Of a stretch of 64,000 bases of DNA, positions 30,735-39,579 are shown in pieces (the stretch's first letter is position 1; every line of letters starts with the position of its first letter). A program made the translations under genes and the position numbers. Source of the DNA: JAGQRJ01 sp041402045 (lineage in GTDB: Bacteria; Planctomycetota; J058); assembly GCA_041402045.1 (NCBI GenBank), contig JAWKSZ010000032.1, positions 14,523 through 78,522 on the forward strand, read 5' to 3'. Below the pieces are notes generated by a model. That model did not search any database and was not told the DNA's origin. It saw nothing but the letters and a program-made list of their open reading frames with translations.

Positions 30735-32006
30735 GTGAGCGATCGCGACAGTCGGAGCCGGGAGCGCGACTCGCTCGACGACCCCCTCGCGGCGCTGGGC
30801 TACGCCGCGGCCCTCGAGCGCGAGGGCGCAGACGTGCGCACGCAGTGGGAGGTGCTCCTCCCGTTCCGCGAGCACCCAGGCGTCCGCGAGCGCCTGGCCG
30901 CGCTCGTGCCCGCCGTGCACAGCCACGAGGGATCCGCGTCCTGGACCTCCTCGTCCTGCCCTCCGCTCCGCCGCCCGCGCGAGCGCTGGCGCGTACGGCA
31001 CGACCCCTCTGACGAGCGCTCCGGGTTCGTGCTCGTGGCGAGCCCCCTCGGGCTCGTGTGCTCGGCGGGGGAGGGCGGCGCGTTCCTGCTCCTCGACCCC
31101 GAGGACGGCTCGCTCCGCGGTTCGTTCGACGCCTCGGTCCCCTTCGACCACCCGGGCAGCTCGCCCCAAGTCGTCGGGACGACGCTGCTCTGCTGGTCCC
31201 CGCCGACCCTCACCGTGCGCGACCTGTGGACGAGGCGCGAGCTCTCCCGCGCGCGGCTGCCTGGGATCGCCCAGGTCCGCGTGTTCGGGGACCGGCTCGT
31301 CGCCTGGAGCGAAGACCTCGTGCGGGTGTATGCCTTCGAGGCTCCCCTCGGCGCGCCGCTGTGGGAGCGGAGCGCCGGCCTCCTCACCTTCCTCACAGGA
31401 CCCAACAGCGCCCACGTTGGCGACGACTGCCTCCTGCTCGCCGCGGTGGGGTCGCGCACGGGCAGCTTTCGTCTGCGCGACGGTGCACGCGTGGACTGTC
31501 CTGCCGACGGGCAAGTGCTCCACGCGGACTCGGTCGGCGTGTTGGCGCGACCGCCCGAGGGGGGGATCTCGTCGCGTCCGGGAGTCTCCGCTCGCGAGAC
31601 GTGGACCCGTCGCACCTTGGGACTGCTCGCCGCGAGCCCCACGTGCTTGCTCGCCTGGAGAGACGCACCGGAGGGGGCGGGGATCGTGCAGGTGGTTCGC
31701 GTCGCCCGTGGGACGGGCGAGGTGGAGGAGGTCCTCTACGAACGCGTGTTCGACTTCGGCGCCTCGGCCTTCGCGCAGGACACGCTCTACACCTTCATGT
31801 GGCTCGGCGGCGCCGCCTGGAGCGACCTCGCCAACTCCGAGCTCACAGCGCACGCCCCGACCGGCGAGGTCCTGTGGTCGTGGTTGCCCGGGGTGCTCGA
31901 CCCCGCCTGCGCGCTCTGCCCCCAGCCCGGTCCGCGGCTCTACGTCCTGCTGCAGTCGGGCACCGTCGTATGCCTGGAGGAGGCGGAAGGAGAGGACTCG
32001 GCGTGA
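30735..32006 (+). CDS. Unknown beta-propeller-like protein
   Basis: GTG 30735 with GGAGGCCGG upstream, nine bases after the previous gene; 423 aa. The N-terminal 60 residues are helical (DPLAALGYAAALEREGADVR, a motif also seen in TIGR02996-type leader regions). After residue 80, repeated strand-turn units such as SAGEGGAFLLLDPEDGSLRG and WSEDLVRVYAFEAPLGAPLW resemble PQQ/WD-like blades. The last blade is GPRLYVLLQSGTVVCLEEAE. No signal peptide is seen. The function is unknown; the pair with the preceding gene suggests a common role. Confidence 0.65.
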   Translation: MSDRDSRSRERDSLDDPLAALGYAAALEREGADVRTQWEVLLPFREHPGVRERLAALVPAVHSHEGSASWTSSSCPPLRRPRERWRVRHDPSDERSGFVLVASPLGLVCSAGEGGAFLLLDPEDGSLRGSFDASVPFDHPGSSPQVVGTTLLCWSPPTLTVRDLWTRRELSRARLPGIAQVRVFGDRLVAWSEDLVRVYAFEAPLGAPLWERSAGLLTFLTGPNSAHVGDDCLLLAAVGSRTGSFRLRDGARVDCPADGQVLHADSVGVLARPPEGGISSRPGVSARETWTRRTLGLLAASPTCLLAWRDAPEGAGIVQVVRVARGTGEVEEVLYERVFDFGASAFAQDTLYTFMWLGGAAWSDLANSELTAHAPTGEVLWSWLPGVLDPACALCPQPGPRLYVLLQSGTVVCLEEAEGEDSA

Positions 32007-32069
32007 CACGCGTCGGGCGGCAACGCGCGAGTGCGCGGAGCCGTCCGCTATGACCGCCCCAACGAACCC

Positions 32070-32113
32070 GTAGGGGAGCAGCTTGCTGCTCCCGGTCTGT
32101 ACGTCCCTCCACT
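32070..32113 (+). repeat. GTAGGGGAGCAGC dispersed palindromic repeat, copy C
   Basis: Same hairpin core as at 5690 and the tail CGGTCTGTACGTCCCTCCAC. Confidence 0.85.
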
Positions 32114-32181
32114 CATCGGCTTTGGAGGGCGTACCCGCCACGCCCACGCCCGCACGCAGCCCTGCGCGTCACGGACACGAC

Positions 32182-32299
32182 GTAGGGCCGCAGCTCGTCT
32201 GCGCCCTTCCACCGCCGCCGCGGTCCCGCGCATGCGGCAGCTCCGCCGAACGCCTATCGCCGCGCGGGAGGGATGGGCGCAGACGAGCTGCGCCCCTAC
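32182..32299. repeat. Inverted pair of GTAGGG-CGCAGCTCGTCTGCG units
   Basis: The 25-bp units at 32182-32206 and 32275-32299 are reverse complements except for one position. Each is itself a partial palindrome (GGGCGCAG/CTGCGCCC). A related unit is at 54254-54278. Confidence 0.8.
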
Positions 32300-32332
32300 G
32301 GAAGAGGCGGAGGGTGGACGGACCGCCCTGGC

Positions 32333-33121
32333 TCAGCTCGACGCCGAGGCGTAGGCGCGGAGGCCGCGGCGCCAGAACAGGACCATGACCGTGAAGGCGC
32401 CGCCGACGACGGCGAGGGTGTGGGCCAGGGCCTGCCAGGTCACCCCGTTGAACAGGACGTAGACCGGGTAGCTGACCACGAAGGCGTAGGGGAGCACGCT
32501 GACCAGGATCGAGCGCGTCCAGCCGGTGTAGATCCGGTGCGGGCGCGAGCCGAGGCGGCCCAGGGACCAGCCCATTTCCCGCAGGCCGGCCTTGGAGTGC
32601 AGCCAGAAGATCGGGATCGTGAACAGCATGCCCATGACGTAGGTCAGGAGCGCGCCCAGGAGCAGGAGCCCCAGGTAGACCGAGACGTTCAGCGCCCCCA
32701 GGGGCTCCGGGTAGCGGAGCAAGCTCCAGCACAGGATCGAGATCGCGAGCACCAGGTTCAGGAAGCTGTTGGCGGCGAAGTCCCGCACGCTGAGGAAGAA
32801 CAAGGGGCTCACCGGGCGCACCAGGTAGTAGTCCAGGTCGCCGCGGTTGATCAGGAACGGGAGCTGCCACATGTTGTTCGAGAACACGGTCATGTAGATC
32901 GCGTCCACGAAGAACAAGGACGCCGCGAACACGAGCACCTGGTCCAGGTTCCAGCCGCCGAGCGCGCCCGTGTGTTGGAACAGCACCCCGAAGAAGATCA
33001 GGTGCACCGCATACCACAGCGCGTCCATGCCCACCCGGAACCAGAAGTCCAGGCGGAACTCCAGGCTGCGGCTGAAGGAGAAGCGCAGGAAGCAGAGGTA
33101 GAGCCGGAGGTAGCGGGTCAC
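32333..33121 (-). CDS. ABC-2 type exporter permease (second permease)
   Basis: GTG at 33121 (TRYLRLYLCFLRFSFSRSLE follows), 262 aa, with six transmembrane segments. The pattern matches the ABC2_membrane_6 permeases (FWFRVGMDALWYAVHLIFFG; LVRPVSPLFFLSVRDFAAN). The frame is open upstream to 33190, but that part comes from repeat DNA. It is the third gene of an operon with a permease and an ATPase, although about 380 bp of repeats now lie in front of it. The substrate is unknown. Confidence 0.85.
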   Translation of the reverse strand: MTRYLRLYLCFLRFSFSRSLEFRLDFWFRVGMDALWYAVHLIFFGVLFQHTGALGGWNLDQVLVFAASLFFVDAIYMTVFSNNMWQLPFLINRGDLDYYLVRPVSPLFFLSVRDFAANSFLNLVLAISILCWSLLRYPEPLGALNVSVYLGLLLLGALLTYVMGMLFTIPIFWLHSKAGLREMGWSLGRLGSRPHRIYTGWTRSILVSVLPYAFVVSYPVYVLFNGVTWQALAHTLAVVGGAFTVMVLFWRRGLRAYASASS

Positions 33122-33501
33122 GCGGCGGCCTGCGCGATCCCCGCGCGCGGGCGGGGCTGGACCCGCCCCTACCCCACGACTCCCACCCACGGCGGACTTC
33201 CGAGGTAGGGGCGGGGTTCAGCCCGCCCGCGGTTGTCCGTCCGTCCCCGTCTCGGCCCGGAGGGAATCTGCAGCCAGCGCTGATCGCTCCGCCGCTCGGG
33301 GGCACACGTGCAGAGCCCTTCTCCTGCGAACACGGCCCGACGCCCGCGGGCGGGGATAAACCCCGCCCCTACCCCTGGGTGGGCACACGCGCAGGGTTGG
33401 AGAGGCTCTGCCGATTCGCACCCGTGGACGAAGGCCGTGCCGAACACGTGCGGGCAGAACCTCGCCCCTAACCCTGGGTGGGAACGCGTCGTGCCCGCGC
33501 A
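33122..33501. other. Repeat-filled gap inside the ABC transporter operon
   Basis: There is no gene. The gap consists mainly of GTAGGGGCGGGG-type modules and the composite element (33205-33452). Its position between two permease genes suggests insertion into an older compact operon. Confidence 0.75.
33205..33452 (-). repeat. Composite dispersed element (about 250 bp), copy 2
   Basis: The reverse complement matches 11549-11799 from the GTGCCGAACAC flank through GTAGGGGCGGGG modules, GAGCGGCGGAGCG and GACGGACGGACAACC. There is no ORF and no clear target-site duplication. Confidence 0.8.
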
Positions 33502-34314
33502 CTAGATCCCCACCCCGGCGTACTGGCGCACGCCGCGGCGCCACACCGCCTTGCCGATCAGGGCGAACACGCCGCACCACGCCAGCGCGAGGAGCAGGCC
33601 CCGCGCCCACTCCGCGGGGCCGATCTGGCCGAGGAGCACCCGGGCCGGGAAGTCGAACAGGAAGCGGAAGGGCAGGACCTCGAGGGTCGGCACGATCCAC
33701 TCGGGGAACACCGAGAGCGGGAGCATCCACCCGCCCAGCAGGCTGGCCACGAACCACTTCGCCACGTCCAGGCTCCACACGTTGTCGGCCCAGAAGGCGA
33801 CGAGCTGGATCGCGTAGTCGAGCAGGTAGTACATCAGGTTCGCGACCGCGACCGCCACCAGAGCCATGCCCAGGGACGCCGCCGTGGGCCGCAGGTGCTC
33901 GGGGACGTCGAGCACGAGCAGCACGAGCACGGTGAACAGCCCGAACTGGAACACCGCGGGCACCAGCCCGCCCAGGTGCTGGGCGTACTTGAAGGGGAAG
34001 TAGCCCGCGGGGAACACCAGGTAGCGGTTCAGCCCGCCCTCGTAAATGTCCGAGCTGACCCCGCCCTCGAAGCGCTGGGTGCGCACGAGCTTGCCCAGGA
34101 GGATCACCGCCAGGTAGTAGGTCACCATGCCCTGGAGCGTGTAGCCGCCGATCTCGGGCTTGCCCGACTCGCGGAACATGGCCGCCCACAGGAAGTAGAC
34201 GACGGCGAACTCCACGAAGAACCCGATCAGCGCGTTGAGCCAGAACTCCGCGCGGTAGCTCAGGCGGTTGCGCGCCTCGAGGGAGACCACCTGCCAGAAC
34301 AGCCGAGCCTTCAC
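33502..34314 (-). CDS. ABC-2 type exporter permease (first permease)
   Basis: GTG at 34314 overlaps the stop of the ATPase gene by four bases (GTGA); 270 aa, with six transmembrane segments. The motif YEGGLNRYLVFPAGYFPFKY and the C-terminal LPFRFLFDFPARVLLGQI are typical of the ABC2_membrane_6/YadH-like permeases that work as pairs with one ATPase. It is translationally coupled to the ATPase. Confidence 0.9.
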   Translation of the reverse strand: MKARLFWQVVSLEARNRLSYRAEFWLNALIGFFVEFAVVYFLWAAMFRESGKPEIGGYTLQGMVTYYLAVILLGKLVRTQRFEGGVSSDIYEGGLNRYLVFPAGYFPFKYAQHLGGLVPAVFQFGLFTVLVLLVLDVPEHLRPTAASLGMALVAVAVANLMYYLLDYAIQLVAFWADNVWSLDVAKWFVASLLGGWMLPLSVFPEWIVPTLEVLPFRFLFDFPARVLLGQIGPAEWARGLLLALAWCGVFALIGKAVWRRGVRQYAGVGI

Positions 34315-35321
34315 TCGGCGACCTCGGGGGCCGCGATCTCCGCGCGCTGGTCGAGGATCCGCTCGATCACCGTCCCAATGTCGAGCTCGTCGATCGCGAG
34401 GTCGGCCACCGGCAGCTCCTGCAGCAGCTTGGCCGAGGCCGCGGGCACGTCGGCCCGGGGCACCTCGAGCTGGAGCTGCTCGGCGTCCTGCTTCTGCACC
34501 TCCCCCAGGGCCAGGAGCTCCGGGCTGAGGGTCGGCACGGGCTGCCCGGCGCGCAGGTGCGCGGTGATCCGCTTGTGGGTCGCGAACTGCTGCATGACCT
34601 GCTCGAGGGACCCGTCGTAGATCAGCTCGCCCTGGCGAATGATCACGATCCGCTCGCACAGGCGCTGAATGTCCTCCATGTAGTGGGAGGTCACGAGCAT
34701 GGCCGGCCGGTGCTGCTCGCGGTACTGCAGAATGAACTCGCGGATCGCGCGCTGGGCGGTGAGGTCGAGCCCGATCGTGGGCTCGTCCAGGAACACCACC
34801 CGCGGGCTGTGGAGCAGGGCCGCGAGCAGCTCCATTTTCATGCGCTCGCCCAGGGACAGCCGACGGATCTGGATCTTGAGCTGGTCGCGGACGCCGAGGA
34901 CCTCGGTCAGGTAGTCGAGGGTCTCCTGATATTGGGCGTCCGGGAGCCGGTAGATCTCCTTCAAGAGCAGGAAGCAGTCGGCGGCGGGGAGGTCCCACCA
35001 CAGCTGCGCCTTCTGCCCCATGATCAGCGCGATCTGGCGGCGGAAGCGGTCGTCGCGCTCCCAGGGGCGGTAGCCCAGGACCTGCGCCTCCCCCGACGTG
35101 GGGTAAATGATCCCGGCCAGCATTTTGATCAGGGTCGTCTTGCCGGCGCCGTTGGCCCCGATCAGCCCCACGATCTCGCCCTCGTCGATCGAGAGCCGCA
35201 CGTCCTTCACCGCGTGCTTGAGCACGTGCTTGCGCCGGAACAACGAGCGCACGGAGCCGAGCAAGCCCGGCTCCTTCTCGTGCACCTTGAACGTCTTGCT
35301 CAGGCCGTCGACCCGGATCAT
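34311..35321 (-). CDS. ABC-2 type exporter ATPase
   Basis: ATG at 35321, 336 aa. Walker A is GANGAGKTT, the signature is LSLGERMKMELLAALLHSP, Walker B is VVFLDEPT and the switch His is in LVTSHYMED. The long C-terminal region (about 240-336) is typical of ATPases such as those paired with two ABC2_membrane_6 permeases. TAGGAT at about 35340-35345 on the minus strand is a plausible -10 box, followed by GAGGGGCGCC before ATG. The substrate is not evident. Confidence 0.92.
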   Translation of the reverse strand: MIRVDGLSKTFKVHEKEPGLLGSVRSLFRRKHVLKHAVKDVRLSIDEGEIVGLIGANGAGKTTLIKMLAGIIYPTSGEAQVLGYRPWERDDRFRRQIALIMGQKAQLWWDLPAADCFLLLKEIYRLPDAQYQETLDYLTEVLGVRDQLKIQIRRLSLGERMKMELLAALLHSPRVVFLDEPTIGLDLTAQRAIREFILQYREQHRPAMLVTSHYMEDIQRLCERIVIIRQGELIYDGSLEQVMQQFATHKRITAHLRAGQPVPTLSPELLALGEVQKQDAEQLQLEVPRADVPAASAKLLQELPVADLAIDELDIGTVIERILDQRAEIAAPEVAE

Positions 35322-35347
35322 GGCGCCCCTCGGGAGGCGGATCCTAT

Positions 35348-35439
35348 CCCAGGGTTCACGATTCTGAGCGGGCGAGGCGTGGTGTAGACGCGCGACCGCC
35401 AGGGAGGTGCGCTCGCCCGCTCAGGATCGTGACCCTGGG
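35348..35439. repeat. Long hairpin element, copy 1
   Basis: Arms at 35348-35376 and 35412-35439 pair except for one extra T and one mismatch. The core is GAGCGGGCGAG / CTCGCCCGCTC, with outer CCCAGGG/CCCTGGG. The inner 35 bases differ from those in the second copy at 54031-54121. Confidence 0.85.
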
Positions 35440-35470
35440 ATCTATCGAGGCTCCGCTGGGTCGCGCTCGT

Positions 35471-38002
35471 TCAGTTCGGCGTGAAGGTCAGCACGCGCGG
35501 GTCCATGCCCTCGACGTCGACCTCGACCGTGAACGGGCGGCCCAGCTCCTCGAGGCGGAACACGGCCTGCCCCGTGGCCTCCTCGCCCTCCAGGTCGCGG
35601 AGCACGAACTCCCCGGTCAGCGGGGCCCCGGTGCTTGGATCCCAGGCCTTGACCTGCAGGCGCCGTCCGCGCTGGGGCTCGAGGCGCACCTCGACCGTGG
35701 GCTGGGGCGTGTGCTTCAGCTTGAGGTGCGCCCCCGAGTCGTCACTGAGGGTGAACCCCGGGACCTCGTGCTGCGCGCGCCGGCGCTCGACCGGGGCGTC
35801 CCCCCACAGGGTGCAGCGCGCCAGGCGCATTTCGTCGAAGCCCTTGATCCCCATGGCGGCGACGTCCATGGCCACGGGACCGACCCCGGGCGCCAGGCGG
35901 TAGCGGAGCTCGATCGGCTTCCCGTCGTGCCGCGCTTGCTCGTCGCCCTTGAACGGGCGCAGGAGCAGGTCGGCGTAGCAGGGGACCGTGCGCCCGGCGA
36001 CGTCCAGGGGCTCACGCACCGTCCGCTGCTCGATCTGCGCCCGATTCCCGCCGCCCAGCTCGCAGAACCAGGTCCCGTCACGGCCGACCTCGAGCTTGCC
36101 GAGGTTCAGGCGCGCGCCGCCCGCGAGCCACACGTCGCCTTGCTCGTCGGCCCGCAGCGTCATGGGCTGGGGCTCGCCCACGGGCGCGTCGAGGGTCAGC
36201 GTGCCCTCGGCGTCCAGGTCGTAGGTCCACAGCGCGGGGCCGCCGTCGGCGCGCAGCGCCCACTGCGCGCCCGCGACCCGCGGCCAGAGCGCGCCGCGCT
36301 GCTCGACGGGCAGCGGCTGGGGGTCGCCCAGGGCGTAGAGCCCGTAGCCCTCGAGGCGGGTGTTCCGGCCCTCGGTGGCGCGGACCACGTAGAGCGGGAC
36401 ACGGCCCTGGAGCTGGCTCCCGTCGGCGAAGCGGTAGTCGAACTCGACCCAGGCCACCCCGCGGCTGCCGTCGTCGGCGGGCCCCAGCGCCTCCGCGCCA
36501 GGGATCGCGCGCTCGACCCGGGTCACCTGCGCGCGCCCGCTCTGGCACATGGACCAGTCCGCGTGCTCCCCGTAGGGCTTGTGCGGCCCGTCGCCGGGGG
36601 TCGCCCCATACGCGGCCCCCGCCCACGCCTCGCGGCGCTTCATGAGGGTCCGGATCCCGGAGCGATCCTGGACGTCGGCGTAGTCGATCTCGGCCCCGGC
36701 GAGGGCGTCGCTCGTGAGCCACAGGTGGGCCTGCGCCTGGTCCGCGATCGGGCGCGCGTCGATCCGCGGGTCGCGGAACCAGTCGTCGTCCTTGAACACG
36801 TCGAGGAACCCGGCCAGCTCCGGCGCGCCGCAGGCGAAGTCGAGCATGTAGGGCGGCACCGGGCGCGGGCTGAGGATCACGTGAGCGAAGCCGTCCTCGT
36901 AGTAGGCGACCCCCGAGTGCAGGAGCGTGCGCTCGCCGCGGGCGTTCAGGAGCTCGGCGTGGGCGGCGACCCCCACGGTCTCGACGTCGACCGCCACGGC
37001 GTGCCCCAGGACCGCGACCGGCGTGACCCGGTAGCGCTGCGTCGTGAACGCCTGGAGGATCCGGGCCTCGCCCTGGACCAGCGCGCCGAGGGCGTGGGCC
37101 GAGGTGCGCTCGAGGCCGAGCTGCAGCGCCTCGGCGTGGGCGAGGTAAGGGCCCCGGTCGTCGTAGGCCACGACGAGCACGTCGTCCACGAAGGCGCGCC
37201 CGGCGTGGGCGCTGAGCCGCCCGGCCTCGCGCTCACCGAGGTCGAGGAAGCCGACCCGGCGCTCGAGGGGCGCCTCGGGGTCGGGGTCGAGGTCGAGCAC
37301 GGCGCGCCAGGCGCCGAGCTTCAGCGGCGGGAGGGTCGGCGCGGGCTCGATCGGCGACACGTCGACGACCAGCGCCCCGTCGCCGAGCTTGCGCACGGTC
37401 AGCGCGAACTCGCGCCCCGTGCGCGAGCGCGCGCGCAGCGCCTGGCCCACCCGCAGGCCGTCGACCTTGGGGGCCCAGCGCGGGAGCGCGCCTGCGAGGG
37501 GCGCCAGGCGGCCCTGAGGCGCAGGGCGGTCGCTCGAGACCTTGCGCGGCGTCTCGAACAGCGACGGATTCGCCAGGTCGATCACGAAGTCCGCCCACGT
37601 GGCCAGGTCGCCGCCCATGGCCTCCTGGAACGCGCGGCCTTCCTTCGTCTTCCAGCGCTCGAGGTCGGGCAGGCGGCCGGCGCGCCGGCCCTCGAGGTCG
37701 AGGTAGGCCCAGGTGCTGGGGCGCGCTCCGCCGGCCAGGGGCGCGTCGTTCTTCAGGTCGACGCTCGCGCGCCAGCCGTCCTCGGGCACGGCGTTGTCGA
37801 GGAAGTCGACGCTGGCCACGCGGTCGGCGCGCAGCTCGCGCACGCCGGCTTCGGTCTCCACACGGTAGGTGCCCTGGGAGAACTCCAGCAGCTCCCCCAC
37901 GACGGCGTCCCCGTCTCTCAGGCGCACGCGCACCTTCGGCGCGGCAGCGGCCACACTCGCGAGGAGCGCGCACAGGAGCAGGAACGAGCGAACACGGGTC
38001 AT
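35471..38002 (-). CDS. Large secreted protein of unknown function
   Basis: ATG at 38002 behind GGAGGACCCA; 843 aa. A signal peptide (about 1-22, LLLCALLASVAAAA) is followed by a small beta domain (RVRLRDGDAVVGELLEFSQG, about 25-70), then regions of beta structure and a possible catalytic-like stretch GEHADWSMCQSGRAQVTRVE. It is rich in Asp, Arg and Trp, with no transmembrane helices. A similar beta domain ends the kinase encoded upstream on the same strand, 60 bp away, so the two are likely an operon. No enzyme family was recognised. Confidence 0.75.
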   Translation of the reverse strand: MTRVRSFLLLCALLASVAAAAPKVRVRLRDGDAVVGELLEFSQGTYRVETEAGVRELRADRVASVDFLDNAVPEDGWRASVDLKNDAPLAGGARPSTWAYLDLEGRRAGRLPDLERWKTKEGRAFQEAMGGDLATWADFVIDLANPSLFETPRKVSSDRPAPQGRLAPLAGALPRWAPKVDGLRVGQALRARSRTGREFALTVRKLGDGALVVDVSPIEPAPTLPPLKLGAWRAVLDLDPDPEAPLERRVGFLDLGEREAGRLSAHAGRAFVDDVLVVAYDDRGPYLAHAEALQLGLERTSAHALGALVQGEARILQAFTTQRYRVTPVAVLGHAVAVDVETVGVAAHAELLNARGERTLLHSGVAYYEDGFAHVILSPRPVPPYMLDFACGAPELAGFLDVFKDDDWFRDPRIDARPIADQAQAHLWLTSDALAGAEIDYADVQDRSGIRTLMKRREAWAGAAYGATPGDGPHKPYGEHADWSMCQSGRAQVTRVERAIPGAEALGPADDGSRGVAWVEFDYRFADGSQLQGRVPLYVVRATEGRNTRLEGYGLYALGDPQPLPVEQRGALWPRVAGAQWALRADGGPALWTYDLDAEGTLTLDAPVGEPQPMTLRADEQGDVWLAGGARLNLGKLEVGRDGTWFCELGGGNRAQIEQRTVREPLDVAGRTVPCYADLLLRPFKGDEQARHDGKPIELRYRLAPGVGPVAMDVAAMGIKGFDEMRLARCTLWGDAPVERRRAQHEVPGFTLSDDSGAHLKLKHTPQPTVEVRLEPQRGRRLQVKAWDPSTGAPLTGEFVLRDLEGEEATGQAVFRLEELGRPFTVEVDVEGMDPRVLTFTPN

Positions 38003-38062
38003 TGGGTCCTCCGGGCCCCGGCGCGCAGCAGAAGGCACGCGCCGTGCCAGGCGACAACTCGC

Positions 38063-39307
38063 CTAGCGGGGAGCGGCGGGGTCAGGGCTCGGGGCAGGCT
38101 GCCCCGCGGGCGCGGGGTCGAGGTGCCGGATCGTGACGACGTCGGCGCTGGCCAGGGTCGTGAGCGCGCCGTCCGGGCCCTTGAGCACGAGGGAGTCCTG
38201 CTCGGGGCGAATCGCCTCGAGGGTGCCCCGCACCCGGGCGCCGTTCAGGAGCTCGAGCTCGACCTCGGCCGGGGGCGGCAGACCGGCGGCGGAGGGGCCC
38301 GGGTCGGGGCCGAGGGTCAGCGCGAGGCCGACGAGCAGGGGCAGGGCCAGGAGCCCGGCGATCAGGGGCGCGCGTCCGCGGCGCGCGGGCGGTTGGGTCT
38401 CGGCCTCGCTCGGGGGCGGGGCCGGGCGCTGGGGCACCTGGAGCTCGCGGGTCGAGGCCGCGGCGAGCCGCGCCTGGAGGATCACGGTGGAGGCGGTGCC
38501 GGCCTGGGCGCCGAGGGCGCGGAGCGCGGCGGCCATGGCCTCGGCGCTCGGGGGTCGGCGCGCGGGGTCCTTGGCCAGGGCCTGGGTCACGACCGCCACG
38601 AGCCCGGCGTCGAGGCCAGGGACGAGGGTCCCCAGGTCCGGGGGCTCGTCGTCGAGGTGCATGCGCAGGAGCGCCACCGCGCTCTGGGCCACGAAGGGCG
38701 GGCGTCCGCTGAGCAGCTCGAACAGGAGCGCCCCCACGGCGTAGAGGTCACTCGGCGGGCCGGCCTCGGCGCCGCGGACCTGCTCGGGGCTCATGTAGGT
38801 CGGGGTGCCCATGATCGTGCCGGCCTGGGTCAAGCGGCTGCGGTCCTGGGCCAGGGCCAGGCCGAAGTCGACCAGGCGCGGGACGCCCTCGGGGTCGACG
38901 AGGACGTTCCCCGGCTTCACGTCGCGGTGGACGACGCCGGCGGCGTGGGCGGCGGCGAGGGCGTCGAGGAGCGCGGCGGTGAGCTCCACCGCGGCCCGGG
39001 GGCCGAGGGCGCGCTCCTTCCCCAGGAGCGTCTCCAGGCTGCGGCCGGGCACGTAGTCCATGGCGTAGAACACGCGCTCGCCCTCGCGCTCGAGGCGCGA
39101 GCGCGCGGCGACGATCCCCGGGTGGTCGAGGGACTCGAGCACCTCGACCTCGCGGGCGAAGCGCTCGAAGTGTTCGTCCACGTCGCGCATGAGCTTGAGC
39201 GCGACCTCGGCGCCGTCGGGGTCGCGGGCCAGCCACACGGCGCCCATGCCGCCCTCGCCGAGGGGGCGCTCGAGGATGAACCCGCCGACGCGCTCGCCTG
39301 CCTGCAC
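38063..39307 (-). CDS. Transmembrane Ser/Thr protein kinase
   Basis: GTG at 39307, 414 aa. It is a complete Hanks kinase: GEGGMGAV, Lys38 (ALK), HRDVKPGN (127-134), DFG (147-149), GTPTYMSPEQ and SDLYAVGALLFELL. A Pro-rich linker and one transmembrane helix (about 310-328) precede a C-terminal extracytoplasmic beta domain (VELELLNGARVRGTLEAIRP) similar to the N-terminus of the next gene product. A TACACT box exactly six bases before the GTG and no Shine-Dalgarno suggest a leaderless mRNA. Its target may be cell-envelope linked; none is evident. Confidence 0.92.
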   Translation of the reverse strand: MQAGERVGGFILERPLGEGGMGAVWLARDPDGAEVALKLMRDVDEHFERFAREVEVLESLDHPGIVAARSRLEREGERVFYAMDYVPGRSLETLLGKERALGPRAAVELTAALLDALAAAHAAGVVHRDVKPGNVLVDPEGVPRLVDFGLALAQDRSRLTQAGTIMGTPTYMSPEQVRGAEAGPPSDLYAVGALLFELLSGRPPFVAQSAVALLRMHLDDEPPDLGTLVPGLDAGLVAVVTQALAKDPARRPPSAEAMAAALRALGAQAGTASTVILQARLAAASTRELQVPQRPAPPPSEAETQPPARRGRAPLIAGLLALPLLVGLALTLGPDPGPSAAGLPPPAEVELELLNGARVRGTLEAIRPEQDSLVLKGPDGALTTLASADVVTIRHLDPAPAGQPAPSPDPAAPR

Positions 39308-39313
39308 CGGAGC

Positions 39314-39319
39314 AGTGTA
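39314..39319 (-). promoter_or_regulatory. -10-like box (TACACT) of a probable leaderless kinase transcript
   Basis: Read on the minus strand, TACACT is followed by GCTCCG and then the GTG start codon, the same six-base spacing as at ada and the methyltransferase gene. Confidence 0.4.
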
Positions 39320-39509
39320 GGCGAAACGCAGGGTCGACCCCAGCGCGCCCCGCGCGGGAGGAACACGCGGAGCGGGCACGACTTGATCGCGTGCGCAGGC
39401 CGCACGGAGCTTCTCGCGAGGACCTGAAAGTCTTTTCAAAGACCTTTTCGCTGACCCCGATGGCACCTAAGGGAATCGAAAGAATCGTTGCGAATTCGCG
39501 AGTTACGGC

Positions 39510-39524
39510 TGGCCCGGCGCTTGC
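39510..39524 (+). promoter_or_regulatory. Sigma-54-like promoter upstream of the first Rhs gene
   Basis: TGGCCCGGCGCTTGC has the GG and GC dinucleotides in the -24/-12 spacing of sigma-54 promoters (consensus TGGCACG-n4-TTGC) and lies 56 bases before the start. A perfect GTCTTT-TC-AAAGAC palindrome lies about 80 bases further upstream (about 39430-39443). Confidence 0.35.
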
Positions 39525-39579
39525 CCTAGGCCTCTGCACGAGCCGGGAGGCGGCTCTACACCACGCGGAGGAAGACGCT

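Larger units (their letters stand above)
32007..32332. other. Intergenic region with two palindromic repeat families
   Basis: No gene is supported. It carries the GTAGGGGAGCAGC unit (32070-32113) and an inverted pair of GTAGGGSCGCAGC-type units (32182-32206 and 32275-32299). Confidence 0.75.

Noticed and set aside
39308..39466. Upstream extension of the kinase gene to 39466
   Set aside because: Hanks kinases begin a few residues before the glycine loop, as from GTG 39307, which also has a -10-like box at the right distance.
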